From Breviolum minutum Mf 1.05b.01 (Eukaryota; Sar; Dinophyceae; Suessiales; Symbiodiniaceae): DNA of 64,000 nucleotides. How positions within the stretch are numbered: position 1 is the first letter of the stretch; each line of letters starts with the position of its first letter. A program made the position numbers and the translations under genes. This document shows, in pieces, positions 41,315-52,339 of this stretch. The notes beneath the pieces were generated by a model, which was not told the origin of the DNA, ran no database searches, and was given only the letters and a program-made list of their open reading frames with translations. Where the stretch lies: positions 112,001 through 176,000 of the forward strand of contig DF239044.1 in NCBI GenBank assembly GCA_000507305.1, given 5' to 3'.

Positions 41315-41731
41315 TCAGTATGTCTGTCTCATCCGCTGTCTGTACTGTGCGTTGAAGCTACAGCGGTGAAACGGCACTTCCTTGGCTCTCACGTTTTGCA
41401 ACCTCATTGAAGGTAGGCTTAGTGCAAAGGCATTTGCACCTGCAATTAGTGGCAGGTGGTTTTTCAACATGTTTGCCGTGGCCAAGATGACACGCACCAA
41501 GTCTTCAAAGAAACCGCCTACGCTGGTGTTGGAGGCTGCGAAACCTCCAACACCAGCGTAGGTAGCGACTGGTTTTGCCCCCAACGCACTGGCAAGGACT
41601 TGCGCGGCATTGGCAATCGCCTCGCCCAGCACAGCCGCCACCATAGCCAGCACAGCCGCCACCACAGCCATCACGATAGCCATCACGATAGCCAACACGA
41701 TGGCCGCTTTCATCGGCTCGGACAATGGCAT
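41315..41731 (-). CDS. Ala-rich hydrophobic ORF
   Basis: From ATG 41731, about 138 codons. It begins MPLSEPMKAAIVLAIVMAIV and continues as a long Ala/Val/Met hydrophobic helix, then ANAAQVLASALGAKPVATYA and a Gly/Ser-rich turn. The hydrophobic stretch comes from imperfect ~12-bp DNA repeats (CATCACGATAGC). It could be a membrane exon or simply an open repeat. The C-terminal part past about 41405 is doubtful. It is flanked by MITE-A copies. Confidence 0.3.
   Translation of the reverse strand: MPLSEPMKAAIVLAIVMAIVMAVVAAVLAMVAAVLGEAIANAAQVLASALGAKPVATYAGVGGFAASNTSVGGFFEDLVRVILATANMLKNHLPLIAGANAFALSLPSMRLQNVRAKEVPFHRCSFNAQYRQRMRQTY
41517..41562. repeat. Perfect 19-bp inverted repeat
   Basis: Arms 41517-41535 and 41544-41562 are exact reverse complements (core CGCTGGTGTTGGAGG) around an 8-nt loop. 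It lies inside the Ala-rich ORF. Confidence 0.9.
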
Positions 41732-41801
41732 TGCAGCTGTCTGCTTGGGAATGGGCCACGGGTGCTTAATGGTGCTGGAGCCTGTTTGCTTGAGCTTGTA
41801 C

Positions 41802-41896
41802 AATACATAAATCCTGCATCGGTTGACAGAGTAGTTTATCCCATGCTTTCCAGGGTTTATATATCCCAGGTGGTGCAGGATTTCTTTCATCAACAG
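41802..41896. repeat. MITE-A copy
   Basis: Ends in TTTCATCAACAG followed by TA. It shares its interior with 52220-52332 in inverse orientation: TTATCCCAT, CCCAGGTGGTGC and GGATTT blocks. The left terminal inverted repeat is shortened to AAATCCTGCA. Confidence 0.8.
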
Positions 41897-42009
41897 TATG
41901 TGCAGGATGTTGATTTCATTTCCATACCAAACCTCTTGAAGCTGGATTGCGATGCGGCAGGATTTGGAAACGAAGCTTGATAGCCAAAATGAATATAAAC
42001 GAAACATAT

Positions 42010-45000
42010 GCCAAAATACAACATCTCCAACACGCGATTGAAGTACCTTATTTTGTAGTGGCCCTATCCAATGGTTTCGTCTCTATCTCAATATATCTGT
42101 GCCTTTTTCAACTTCAAAGATGATCTACACCATCGACATTATCCCTGTATAATCAAAATGTTGCTTTGGCGGCAAAAAGGAGGACAACAACCACAAACAT
42201 GCAAACCAACAAACACGAAACAACATCGCATAAAATTTATTTGCAGGATTTCATGCCCCAAACCACAGAAAAAGAATTCAACGCCCGGGCCGAGTCCATG
42301 ACTCCAGTATGACAAAGGTGGGAGCTCCACGACAACAGAAGGACAGAGGTCAAGGATGCCTGGAAAAGTCTTGCGAGGAAAAAAGAAGCTGTGATAAGGG
42401 GAAATACAACACAATGATACCATATATGTGTGAATATATAAAAAATAAAGGAATAAAGGTATTATCTAAGTGTATATCTTCAAATTTCAAAACATGTGGA
42501 AATCTAAGAGAACTGTACTACAAGTATAGACAGAATATAAAGGTATAAATAGTAACAGGAATGTATATAATATCTGGCTATATGTGTAAATAACCGTCAA
42601 TACATAATAAACATGCTTGAATGTGAGCAAAGAAACAGATCTATCCACATGCAAGAAGAGCATGCTTGATGAATTTGACATCAATACGTGCTTTGATTTA
42701 GTTTCATTAGGTTTCCATGTCAATGTGCCCACTGCTTCTTTGGATTATCATGAGATATTCAATAATGCTGAGGCATGCAACATGGTTTGGTGATCATCCT
42801 GAAAGGTGACCAGTCTCCGAAGAGATAACCCTTTAATAATACTGTTCCTGTGAACACCCGAAGTGTGCTTAAATAAGAGCCTTTACAGGCCTCCATTATT
42901 GGGGGCAAGAGTGCACAAAAGAAATATATATTATACCTTAAATAACTGCAAGTGTCCTGAAAGAATAATGTTTTTTTTTGATCTTTTTGGTATGCATTCA
43001 CCAGAAATTCACCACTTAAAGGTTTTTTTTCGAGGTGTTGCTGCTGAATCCTTTCCAAGTTGCTGCTGCGATACACATGGATTCCGCCTGGAACGGATGT
43101 ACCCATCCGATCAGGCGGGAGGGATGACTGAAAACTCTCCAAATTTACAAGGGAAGATCGAAGTACACAAAGTGGTTAATGGTGCTTTTGTAAGCATTTC
43201 ATATTCAATACACGTCAAATGGTGAATTTAGCCACGTGAAAATGCACTCTCTTGAGCTTCAGTTACTTCTCCTGTCTGTGAGTATTCATTCCTATATTCA
43301 TAAGTATACATACTTGTTACATGTATGATCTGAAATGTATTTGTCCTCCCTGGTCCTTGCCAAAATGACCAAAACCTCAACGAAAAACACCGTAGACATC
43401 AAATCGGCTTCGGAAAAAAATCCACTGCACAACTGTGTAACCACCCAACTGACCTTGGTTGCGGCCACCCAAGGGTTGCTAAAGAAGTTCACATATTCAT
43501 TCAGAAAAACCTACGTGGCGAGCCGGCTCAGTCACAGTGACAGTGAACAAAGAGCACTTCACCAAAGGAATTGGGGAAGGGATTTGGACAATTTGTTTGC
43601 ATGGTTGGTTGGTGGTTTGGTGATTTGTCTACTGAATCTCCGCTAAGAAACGATTGTGAAAATCATGTGTGCGTGTTTATTTATATAGTTGCAAATCAGT
43701 GTAAGGCGTAAGACGGCACGTTGATATGAACACTATCAACCACTCAGGGCCGCAAATCGCAAACTAGCAGTTTCGGTGAGAGTTTTTGGAATCAAAACTT
43801 TTCCTGGACAAACAGGGGGAAGTTTGGACTACAATGCTCGGTGCTTGAGTTTCCGAGTTATAGAATATGCAGGTCAAATAGGATCTGCATGCTTTCTTTT
43901 TAATTAGCGATGTGGGAACTAAATTGAAAACACCTACTGTAGCCACAGCATCTAGCATTCCACATGGCCACCTAGGTTTCTTGTCAGAGAATGCATAAAT
44001 CCGAATCTCATCCGGGGCTCATCCTTTCTGTCGATGCATCAACAGCAAGCTCACACTTCACATGTCTTCCAAAAAACTTTGCAATTCAAAAGTTCCAATA
44101 AACAAAACAACGAACAAACACAATATCACAATCATCAATTATATTAAAACAACAACTAAGTGACTTATCATGCACGTGATTCCCACCGGTTTTTTGGGGG
44201 GACCGAATTCTTCCCATGGGTCCCACACCTCCACCAGCATCACCAAAACGATGCATAAACCAACCTTCCAACGTTGTTTCGACTGCCAGTAACCAAATTC
44301 GGATGGGTTCAAAAATATAAGGTTTTAGGGTGGTGATTTTACTGTTTGCAAAATCCTATAATCTCATGATGGGATTGGGGAGATTAAACAAGCAAGCTTA
44401 AATTACAAACCACAAAGTCAAGTGAGTACGTGTTTGTTTGAAAATGCAACTCGGCAGGGTCTCTTCAGCCTACCCCATTCACTGCCAAGGGGCCACCATA
44501 CACCAAACCTTGGCTCCATGTCAGGACGCAACGAGACACCAGGAAAAAAAAACGTGACTGCTTGGATAGAGTACTAGACATTTGTTATGAACTGATTGGG
44601 AAAAAGGGAAAAACAGTGTATATGATATGTCTACGTATACCAGCATTATGTATATGATGTGTATATATAAATATATATGTAAATATATATGTGTATGTAT
44701 AGGCATACATTGTACCTGTGCTTTCCTACGTTTTGTTCCTAGAAGTCTGTTGATTCTTCCATTGAGCTCCCCAACATGATAACCACGCAGGACTAGCCAT
44801 GCTGTGGAGCTGTGCAAAAGGTAGGGCACCTGGACAAACATGTCAGTTGAAACCACTGATGTGGTCATCGGTCGAGTTTTCCAAGCGCAAATTTGGGGGG
44901 TCAAATACTTTGAAGACACTGCCATTTCAAGAGCTTCCCAAGTTTGAGATGGTGTTTTCTTTTTCGGAAATTTGCAAATTGAGAGGAAGCAAAGGGAAAA

Positions 45001-45360
45001 TCAAGCAGGTTTTTCAAAACATAGGACTATTTGAGATTCAAATCTGTTAAAGCACAGAACACTCCCAACCTCTCTCCAACTATGTCCTGACTTTGAACTG
45101 ATTCATCTGCAAAATCATGCCAAATCACGATCCAAAATTGAACTTGGGTCTTGTTTCCACCCTTAAAATTTTGGGGACGTGAAACTCGTTGTTAAAGAAA
45201 AACAAATGCCACGTCAAACTCATCTCCCAATCCTCCTAAACCCTCCCACCGATGAGCTTCCATCCAAAAGGCCACTGGGTAAACCTTGGAGGTTGTTTTC
45301 GCCGCTAAGGATGATCGTAGAAGTACATAGTTTATTGGTAGATTACACTCCTGCAGTTTA
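42010..45360. other. No gene recognised
   Basis: AT-rich sequence. Small ORFs (for example 42863-43225 plus, 44521-44925 minus) have no motif or consistent splice context. There are TA-rich runs near 44640-44700. Confidence 0.5.
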
Positions 45361-45457
45361 ATATAGCCCCTGAAAATAGGCCGTGCTCCAAAAGGAAAGT
45401 AGTCTTCCAACCATCAATATCATCAATTTTCAGGGTCTAAGTTTCAGGGGGGTATAT
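45361..45457. repeat. MITE-B copy 1
   Basis: Begins ATATAGCCCCTGAAAAT and ends TTTCAGGGGGGTATAT, imperfect terminal inverted repeats. The interior CCAAAAGGAAAGTAGTCTTC recurs at 62.4 kb. Confidence 0.75.
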
Positions 45458-45963
45458 GAGGGTATGGTAAATTCATTCCTTATCAACTACTTGGAAGCAA
45501 CTCACCCCCCCTGTGGAGGGAATCCATCATCATTAACTTTCTAGGTTGGGCTGGATGGTAGTTCCTGGCAAGAGGGATCAATCATCCTAAACACTATCCG
45601 AATATTTCCCGAGATTGATTTCATCCTTGGTTTAGGGATCCAACGTGTTTCTATATAGATGAGCAAAGTGAAAAAGGTGAGAATCTATGTATTGTATAAT
45701 TAATACAAATCAAGTATATACTATATTAAAATTTATCATAAATGTTAGATGCTATTATCAGCAACAAGTAGCAACTACCCAGGACCGAGATCCGTGTCTA
45801 ATATAATATAAACACAAGTAGGTTTGAAACAAAATACTGCTGAAATCATAGATGTATTGGGCAATTCATGTGCGCCGAACCTAGCACTAAAGATTCTCCA
45901 AATATCTTACAACTACAATTATCCAATCCCACCTCCCATATATCTGCAGCTCTCATTTTTGAC

Positions 45964-46058
45964 CCTCCACTCCCTGAAGTTCAAGAAGCTACGCATCAAC
46001 CGTGCCGGCCGCAGGCGGCTGCGAAAACCGGGCGAGGGCATCACGCTATCCCCAGCAT
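45964..46058 (-). CDS. Candidate 95-nt exon
   Basis: Acceptor TGACTCTTCAG (ending 46059) and donor TGGAGG/GTCAAA. It encodes AGDSVMPSPGFRSRLRPARL then MRSFLNFREWR, an Arg-rich helix. The plus strand is open too (KKLRINRAGRRRLRKPGEG) but lacks a donor. It is a GC-rich island in AT-rich surroundings. Confidence 0.35.
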
Positions 46059-46499
46059 CTGAAGAGTCAAGCCTGAAGATTCACAATGGATTTTGGGGAT
46101 TCTCCCCTAATAATCCCTTCATAAGCATTAATAAGCCCTTATTTCTTGGGGGGTGGCAAAGGTACCCTTCGATTTCCCATGGCAACCCAAACAATGCAGG
46201 CTTGGAGTCGATGATTTCCCTTTTATCCCTTTTTCAAACTAGTGATTTGGAATGGTTCCAGCTGTTCATTTTCCAGGGTGTATTTGAAGGATTTGGAAGG
46301 TCTAAAAAATTGTGATTATGTAACCTCTAAACAAATCCGGGTAGATTCAAATGATCATCATGTACTAATTCAGATCTTTCGGAAGTCGTCTGTGATTTCT
46401 CATACTACCTGGTTATCATTTCCCATGATTCTGCTTTTCTTTATCAACATATCGACTTTTGATGCCTAGAAGTCCTCACCTGGGATGTTTAATGTTATT

Positions 46500-46605
46500 T
46501 AACCCTGTTGAAATCTCTTGAAATCTGTTAAGATCTGCTGAGATCTGTTGGAATCTGTTGAAATTGGAGATCTCTTGGCCTTGGAATCTGTTAAAATCTG
46601 TAGGA
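46500..46605. repeat. Imperfect AATCTGTTGA tandem repeat
   Basis: About nine diverged copies of a ~10-11-bp unit (AAATCTGTT, GAGATCTGTT, GGAATCTGTT and variants) in succession. Confidence 0.7.
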
Positions 46606-48742
46606 GATAAGCAAAAACCTGTATAATCAACAGCAACCTCAACTCATGTCAACTCACCAGATTTTTTGGTACCAAATCCACCTTGACCTCAATTCCTCCA
46701 TGGTGACTCCAAGTCACCTAAGATGGTGATGACTTTCGGGAGTTTCCAATGGATTTGTGTTTGGCTTGGTAGATTCATGTCGTGTATCATCGATTTAGAT
46801 ATCATAAATCTTTAGATAAGGTGTAAAGTGATATATCATCGTCATGGACTTGGCTATGAAGCCAAGATCTATCAAGCAAAATAAAACACTCAATTCAGGT
46901 GAATCTATGTCAAATCTCCGATTTGAAGACGTTGACATGCTAAGCTTCCGACCAACGCGTGGCAAGTGGTGAGTGATCATGTCATTCCATCTACCCAGCG
47001 ATAAGGATTCTGAGCCGTTTATTGGCAATACATCTCCAGTTCTAATTTGATCCCTTCATATATTTGCTTTGTGGTTCATTCCTTGTCTTTGTTTTGTTCA
47101 TTGTTTCATTTCATGATCTCTGACCTCTTCCGGATTCTTCCAGCTATAACGGATTCCCAGTTTTGGGGCAAACGACTTTCTGAATCTGAACATGTGCCAT
47201 TGGAGATCTGACACCTTCTTACATGTCCAAAAAAATGTGTACCTTAGTTTACCAATCCCATCAGCTTATCATGACCAGTCGGTTAAGCTGGGATTACGGC
47301 CATATAGTCATCTTTTGATCATCTTTAATCAACTATATAGCCCAACTCGAGGCTTCTGGGGGGTCCTCTCGACTCTCTCGTCTGCCCCATGAGGTGTGTC
47401 ATGTGACGACTTGTCTACGTATTGAAGCTTGGAGACCGCGCGAAGCATGAAGCCAGACATGGAAACAGATATAGAATTGATGCAATCTTTGCCTGTGTTT
47501 CTATATCGGACCCCACAAAAGTCAGCCAGCCACCACATACCAAAGCTATGAAACTAGACCAATGCTGGAGTAACCTCTGTCCTCAAGGTACTGGCCTAGG
47601 ATATCCTTCAACAGTCACCTCCCCTTTGGGTTTTCTGCTTTAGCGAGCCATTAAAGTCCTCAAAAAGCTTCGCATGTTCATCTCATACATTTCAAAAATG
47701 GATGAATTTGCTTGAAATTCCTGATTGACTTTGGTTCTTTGGGTTGATTATGCGCAGACACGAACTATCGAGGATACTCTTTGGGTTGTAGCAAGACATC
47801 CGGTCTCAAGGTATCCAAACAAGTCACCGATTGATCGCATTAACACCGGATAAGACAACTAGATCTGGCATTTTCTGAGTTTCCGCCTGAAAACTGGGGG
47901 GCAGGGGTGTTTGAAAGGCACCTCATCTCCTTTGCGCCTCAGTTTGGTGTGAATATGTGTGAATGGATTTGTAACTACGAGCAGCTCCGTAGTTACCTCC
48001 CAAGCACCAGCTAAGATAACCTGAAAGGAGTTTTTATGGCTCCATGATTGTTTCCATCACATCAAAAAACAAAACGTCTTCGGAAATGGAGGGAAAAAAA
48101 ACATGCCAAAGCTTTGTAAAGCTCAGAAGCCTGCAACAAGGTAAAATTTGACATTTAAAAGCAAGATTGAGGCAATACCTTTAGACCGAATCTAACAACT
48201 CCTACAACTAGATCATGGATTTTACTACTAGGGACCGGGACATCATCAATCCCGGGTGAATGAGATATTTCACCGAGCTATAAAACCCTTTCAGCCAATC
48301 TGGAAAATTCCAGTGCCTCTGCTCCCACATGATTCACTTCTGAGGTTTCGGCAGACTAAACCTCAAATTTACAGGTCCACATCTGATGTGTTTTCGGTTT
48401 CTGTCAATTGGATACCTGAAAAAAAGGACTGATGTCGGCTGTCTAATTACTTGAAATACAATGGACTAGCACTAGCCCCATCGAACTTTTACTATCTACG
48501 AGTATGTATTGTGAAGTAATCTTCTTCGCAACATTGATGCGATTTCATCGATTTCTAGCATTTTGTGTGCGAATGCTCTGCATGTTGTACAGCTATGGCC
48601 CGTAACTTACACAATCCGCCCCGCAAAGTTTGGTCCACAACTCATTCACAACTCCAAATACCAAACAGCTATGAATAAAATGGTTCAACACATTTAGTAG
48701 TTTTAAATGGAAACTTCTCCAACACTTTCCCAACAAAAGCAA
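46606..48742. other. No gene recognised
   Basis: About 2.1 kb of AT-rich sequence with small ORFs on both strands and no motif or paired splice sites. Confidence 0.5.
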
Positions 48743-48875
48743 TCAGGCTTCCAGCTTCTTCCGTGGCGTGGTATTCACGCTACGTGACCCGCTTTGACCA
48801 TCGACCTGGGCATATAGCAGCAGCCACACTCGTGACATGTCATAATTTGTATCTACTGGTCGGTTAATCAGGATC
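48743..48875 (-). CDS. Candidate terminal exon
   Basis: Strong acceptor TTCTATTTCAG (ending 48876), then 43 codons to TGA at 48743. It reads ILINRPVDTNYDMSRVWLLL, then YAQVDGQSGSRSVNTTPRKK and LEA. An internal GTCGAT after YAQ could be a donor instead. Function unknown. It is probably the 3' end of a minus-strand gene. Confidence 0.45.
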
Positions 48876-49306
48876 CTGAAATAGAATCTGCGAAACTATC
48901 ATGACATATACAACTGGGTAGTATAGTCCCCTACGTAAAACAACATGGCTTTGATGAATGTTCAAAAAGACTTCATGACCATTCTGATGCTCGGGCGCCT
49001 CAAATTAAGCTTCTCTGTTTCTTGATGCTTCATGAAGGGGCAAAAAGTTAGACCCGGCTGCTTTGGGATGATGACGTATTTCTCACAGAGACTGACACAC
49101 TTCAGACTTGCAAATTCCGAGGAACAATCCTCATGGTGATACTGCGCCTGTTACAATGATAAGGTCATGGAGCTTGTTTTTAAATTGAGAATATGCAGTC
49201 AGAAGGTACATAATAATCATACTCATACTCATCATCATGATTAGTCACCATTGTCACCGTCGTCAGCATCATCGTCATAAACATTCCTCATCTTCGTAGT
49301 TTCAAC

Positions 49307-49694
49307 ATGTTTCAACCGCATAACTATCTGCCCCATCCAACTTCTGAGGATCAAACAACACCCTCACCCTTGGTGCCAGCAACCCTGGCAAAGACATTAC
49401 TTGCATGTGAGTTTCTTAATTCTCAGAGGATGCTAGTAGTAGATTCTCAGGGTTGGTGTGCCTGCCTTGTTGATGATATTTCTGTTAAAGCAAACCAAAA
49501 AATCAAAAAAAATGTTTAAAGATCAATCTGAATCGACTTGCAATCTACTGGATTCGCTGTACCACATCCTTGCAAATGCTGCTCAAACTTCTTCATGGCA
49601 TCCATCTGGCCAAATTATCATATTTCACCAACCTAGGTTTCCTGCAAATAAGGGAATTTCCCTTACTAAACCACCAGTTGCCCAGGTCGTGTGA
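49307..49694 (+). pseudogene. Two overlapping plus ORFs, possibly one broken frame
   Basis: The first frame (49307-49519) reads ...LVVDSQGWCACLVDDISVKA and stops. The second (from 49515, ending 49694) reads FKDQSESTCNLLDSLYHILA and continues with SSWHPSGQIIIFHQPRF. The switch coincides with an A-rich tract (about 49495-49512), where an indel is likely. Protein-like composition, no recognised family. It may instead be chance. Confidence 0.25.
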
Positions 49695-50956
49695 GGTCGC
49701 TATAATTTGACCAGATCCATCCATTCTGACAAATCATAGCAACAAATGCCGCAGGCATTGCTCGATACTCTCCAGCATTGCAACTGGGCCCGAAGAGGAT
49801 TCCACCACCATGTCCTCAGTTAATACTTAGTTTGATACCAGTGTACCATTTCTTATCATTTCTTAGGGGTTGACCTCCCCATTCCCCAATCACCCTCTTC
49901 AAAAGAACGGGAAAAATGTGGCATATTCATTTTACAATATTTTACATATAGAATGCTTCACCAGATTTATTCTGCCTTCATCCCCCTTCATGGATTTCAC
50001 ATTTCCATGACACTGCTTTGGCTGAGTGCTCCCACACGTTGCTGTCCGCCCAAACGATTCAAGGCTGCTTGAGACTCAGGAGATGGATGGCAAGTGCTTG
50101 GCTTGAGATGTAAATATAGGCAATATATATATATATACATTTTATACATACTATATTATAGTACGAGTACCATGTTTAAATTCCTTTCCATTGAATTGCA
50201 ACATTTTGGGTCACGTTGCAACGTTTTAGGTCACGTCATTCTTTTCAGACTCAAAAACGCGGATCTGGACTGAGCGAAATTGTTTCTGGAAGATGTGTCG
50301 AACTTCGCATTGAAAAAAAGGTGGTCAAAATTGATCCCGGAGCTACCAAGAGTGGTGGCAAGTGAGGCTTTAAGAATCCCTTGGAGTTCCCAAGAAATAT
50401 GATCTTCCTGTCTGGTTCCTTTCAATGAGTTGCCCGACACGGAAATGCTCAAGGCCTCAAAGGAAATGCCGTTCATGGCTGGCTAGGATTTATTGTTACA
50501 GCCTTTTAAAGAACAACAAAAAACAGACCTCCGTCAGGATTCCATTGGCATCTCTAACGAGCCGGACGAGCGGGATAAGAAATCTGCATACACATGCCAC
50601 ATTACATCTTGTTTGGCCAGAGCCAAAAGATTTTGAGTTTGACCTCGTAGCAAAGAGTTTGCCATGGAAAGAATTACAGATCCCATCAGCAGCAGTGGAG
50701 GGTGCCCAAAAAAAAAATCGGCTTGCCTTCTGGTTTACTTTGGTAAATCTCACACTAGAAATTCCTTTGCATTCCAGGTGTTTTTTTCCAAACTGCCACT
50801 CTTGTCCCACCAAATCTCAGGAAATCTCCTCGTTTTCCCGGTAGCGCCACTTCTAAGGCGCACCCAGGACGCGGCCGGGAACGCCCATCCACCGCGACAT
50901 TGCCCCAGGTTCCCCCAACGTTCTGCCAAGGACAATTCCGCAGCAGGGCTACTTAC

Positions 50957-51058
50957 CTGGCATATGAATGAGGAGATGTTGACGAACACTATAGATGAGA
51001 TCCATGATGAACTGCACATAACTTGGGGCAAATGCCCAATGGTTCCTGGGATACTTGA
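50957..51058 (-). CDS. Candidate 102-nt exon
   Basis: Ends at a consensus donor ATGCCAG/GTAAGT (GT at 50956-50955). The acceptor is CAAAATAG (ending 51059) or CCCAG (51047). It reads KYPRNHWAFAPSYVQFIMDL, then IYSVRQHLLIHMP. The only frame without a stop across the whole stretch up to this donor is this one or a less protein-like one. Function unknown. Confidence 0.45.
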
Positions 51059-51059
51059 C

Positions 51060-52218
51060 TATTTTGGACAACCTCCATGATGATTTTGTTGTATGACTGA
51101 GTATGGATCACCCTTGATCATCATTCATGATGATTGATAAGCATGGATAAGCATCATCGTCAATAAGCATTGCTGATAAGTACTGATGATAACGCTAGAT
51201 TAGAAAGAATAAAAGTGGCACTTTTTTCACGGGCCTACACAACTCTCTCCTCAAGCAGGACTTGAGGAAAAAACTGATTACTTTTTCATATTAATACAAT
51301 GAAGCAACCAATTCTAGTATCATCATGGATTATCTGTATAAACTCAAAATTTACAGAGTATAATTCAAATGATTCTCTTGAGTCCCAAACCCAACTTTTT
51401 GGCTTCGCTCAGTTGAAAAAATGCGGCCTGCATTCCTGGACGCAGCACCAATTGCTGGCCTGTGGAAGGCTTTCAGCCAAGGGATTGTTCACAAAGGGTT
51501 GTTTCCTTTTCAGAACAAACAGCATGGCATCAATTTTGGGGAGCATGGCAAAGCCTTGTGTCCTTCACTGACTTTCTTGTTTGCGTTTATGTAATCAAAC
51601 CTGGTGATGCTGAACAACAACTGATTCATTGTTTGGGTGAACCTGGACTAGCCAGACATACTGAGGATGTTCTATCAGGTTGACGTCACTGCAATTGAAA
51701 ATACCAAGCGATTACGACTTTACGTCATCAAAAACTGTGAACCTGATCTTTCCCAAAGCAACTTGATACAACTTACCTTCTTGCAACTTGATTCAATTTG
51801 GTGACATCCACAATAAACCACCAAGCAAGACAAATTCATGTCGTGTCGGGTAGTCAAGAGTCGCCTTGTCGTTGTCGGCCGGGAGCACCTCAAGGGACTG
51901 TGAAATTTTAGTTTGCATGGCCTCCTGCTATTAACATCAGGAAGCTACAGTAACACAAGGATTTGGGGGGCGTGATCTCGACACATGATGTAGACCTCTT
52001 ATGTTAAATTGCAACTGAATTTGAGTAATACTTTCAGAAATGGAAAGAAACTTTCTTAGTCTCTGAAAGGGCCAATATTGCAACATGTCAGTCTCTGAAA
52101 GGGATCTTTCCAGTCACGGTTAGTTTTCGCACATCTGAAGCTGCTTATGTTCGCTCCTAAGGGCATCCATGGGCATCCTATCTGAACCGGAAACAGACTC
52201 CTACATAGGAAAGGTTAT
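51060..52218. other. No supported gene
   Basis: A plus ORF pair at about 51380-51683 is open but unrecognised. Otherwise AT-rich with short repeats of AAGCATxxAT type near 51120-51180. Confidence 0.4.
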
Positions 52219-52219
52219 A

Positions 52220-52332
52220 CTGTTGATGGAATAAATCCCGCACCACCTGGGGTGTAAAAAATCCGGTAAACAATGGGATAAGCTACCAACCTCAGCAGAG
52301 TTCAGGATTTCTGGGATTTCTTCCATCAACAG
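52220..52332. repeat. MITE-A, complete copy with TA duplication
   Basis: 113 bp with terminal inverted repeats CTGTTGATGGAATAAATCCC and GGGATTTCTTCCATCAACAG (one mismatch), flanked by TA on both sides (52218-52219 and 52333-52334). TA target duplication and TIRs without coding capacity point to a Tc1/mariner-type non-autonomous element. Confidence 0.85.
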
Positions 52333-52339
52333 TACCCTC

